Part shown: one piece after another, positions 4,783 to 5,661 of the stretch
Layout of the letters: each line of letters begins with the position of its first letter
Position numbering within the stretch: position 1 is the stretch's first letter
Origin: Paracoccaceae bacterium
GTDB taxonomy: Bacteria > Pseudomonadota > Alphaproteobacteria > Rhodobacterales > Rhodobacteraceae
DNA length: 5,661 bases
Assembly (NCBI GenBank): GCA_023254015.1
Contig: JALQYS010000584.1
Span: 1 to 5,661 of the forward strand
Direction: 5' to 3'
Notes under the pieces: model-generated
Database searches by the model: none
Seen by the model: the letters and a program-made list of their open reading frames with translations, nothing else
Told to the model about the DNA's origin: nothing
Program-made: the position numbers and the translations under genes

Positions 4783-5661
4783 TCAGGCCGTGACCCGCAC
4801 CTCGATCAGCCGGGGGCCGTCCTGAGGTTGCGCCAGGGCCCAGTGCAAGGCCTCGGGGTCAAGCGGCACCGAGGTGAAGGGCAGGTCGCAGGCGGCGGCG
4901 AAGGGCTCCATCTTCAGCGGCGAAGGGTGGCAGCCGATGACCTCGGTATTGGCGGCACGCATGGCATCGGCGATTTCGTTGTAGGCGGCGTTGTTCCAGA
5001 CCAGAAACGTGATGGGCAGGCGCTCATCGACGGCCGTGCGCAGCTCTCCGGGGCTGAATTGCAGGCCGCCATCGCCCACAAGGCACACGACCTTGACGCC
5101 GGGGGTGCCGACAGCCGCCCCCACCGCCGCACCGGGGCCATAGCCCAGGGCGCCATAGCCCGAGGCGGCGTTGAACCAGCCGCCGGGGCGGTCGTGGTCA
5201 TAGTAAAGGTTCCCGGCATAGATTGGCTGGGTGCTGTCGCCGACAATCAGGCAGCCGGGCAGGGCGGCGCGGATCACCTCGACCATTTCCAGCCGCTGGG
5301 GCATCTGCGGCTCCAGCTGGCCGATCTCGGCGCGGGCCTTGCTGCGGGTTTCATCGGCGCGGGCAGCACCGTCGCCTTTATGCGGGGCGAGAAGGGGCAG
5401 CAGGGCGGCCATCGTCGCCCCGGCATCGCCCTGCAGCGTCAGGGCGGCAGGCAAGCGGGCCAGCTGCTCGGCGCAGGCGTCGATGCGGATCATGTCGGGC
5501 CGGGCGGGCAGGTCGCCCACCACATACATGTCGTAATCCGTCCAGCCGAACTCGGTGCCGATGGCCAGCACCCGGTCGGCATCGTGGATCAGGCGGCGCA
5601 CCGAGGACAGGCTGGGCGAGGCGGGCACGGTCAGCGGATGGCCGTGCATCTGGCCCCGGGC
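4783..5661 (-). CDS. TPP-dependent 2-oxoacid decarboxylase / acetolactate synthase-like enzyme, N-terminus beyond the window; resembles 5-guanidino-2-oxopentanoate decarboxylase
   Basis: This is the C-terminal part (292 codons, open to the right edge) of an enzyme that is usually about 530-560 residues. The Met at 5649 is internal: the frame continues as ARGQ upstream and the N-terminal pyrimidine-binding domain lies outside. Numbering from that Met, the middle domain runs about 1-90 with LAIGTEFGWTDYDMY (28-42). The PP domain runs about 120-288, with VGDSTQPIYAGN (136-147), WFNAASGYGALGYGPG (158-173), and the thiamine-diphosphate/Mg motif from GDG (192-194; 5076-5068) to NN (219-220; 4995-4990). 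The VGDSTQP and GTE-x-x-x-TDYD blocks recall AruI-type 2-ketoarginine decarboxylases more than biosynthetic IlvB. That sub-assignment is from memory and is tentative, and the catalytic Glu of the missing domain cannot be checked. The reaction would be a 2-oxo acid to an aldehyde plus CO2. The gene heads the visible cluster, 123 bp upstream of the aminotransferase. Confidence 0.88.
   Translation of the reverse strand, partial: ARGQMHGHPLTVPASPSLSSVRRLIHDADRVLAIGTEFGWTDYDMYVVGDLPARPDMIRIDACAEQLARLPAALTLQGDAGATMAALLPLLAPHKGDGAARADETRSKARAEIGQLEPQMPQRLEMVEVIRAALPGCLIVGDSTQPIYAGNLYYDHDRPGGWFNAASGYGALGYGPGAAVGAAVGTPGVKVVCLVGDGGLQFSPGELRTAVDERLPITFLVWNNAAYNEIADAMRAANTEVIGCHPSPLKMEPFAAACDLPFTSVPLDPEALHWALAQPQDGPRLIEVRVTA

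Overview
The window is GC-rich with strong third-position GC, and its proteins look alphaproteobacterial. Together with a GGCAGAAATACTCCGG-type intergenic motif that I associate from memory with Rhodobacteraceae (Rhodobacter/Paracoccus/roseobacter relatives), this suggests a chromosomal segment of a member of that family. No mobile element, tRNA, rRNA, CRISPR array or phage signature was seen.

Layout: the + strand carries the 3' part of glyS (glycyl-tRNA synthetase beta subunit, 1-1638, start outside the window). A 252-bp convergent intergenic region follows (1639-1890). It holds a lineage-type motif, two overlapping hairpins that share one arm (1674-1733), a small hairpin (1745-1765) and a good intrinsic terminator for the opposite strand (1821-1870). 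The rest is a minus-strand cluster, in transcription order: a thiamine-diphosphate-dependent 2-oxoacid decarboxylase/acetolactate synthase-like enzyme (4783 to the right edge, C-terminal part only, resembling 5-guanidino-2-oxopentanoate decarboxylase); a 455-residue class III PLP aminotransferase of the glutamate-1-semialdehyde aminomutase-like group (3292-4659); and a PuuA-like glutamine synthetase homologue, a candidate gamma-glutamyl-amine ligase (1891-3279). The last two genes are 12 bp apart and surely cotranscribed. The first two are separated by 123 bp containing two near-identical perfect dyads, a third palindrome, a weak possible promoter and a clear Shine-Dalgarno.

The three minus-strand enzymes could form a short nitrogen/amine pathway. 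The TPP enzyme would decarboxylate a 2-oxo acid (possibly 2-ketoarginine) to an aldehyde, the class III transaminase would interconvert aldehyde and amine (or feed the 2-oxo acid), and the PuuA-like ligase would gamma-glutamylate the amine. This is inferred from family membership and gene order; the substrate is not known. The most unusual non-coding signal is the twin dyad at 4729-4776, whose copies differ by paired changes that keep both palindromes perfect.
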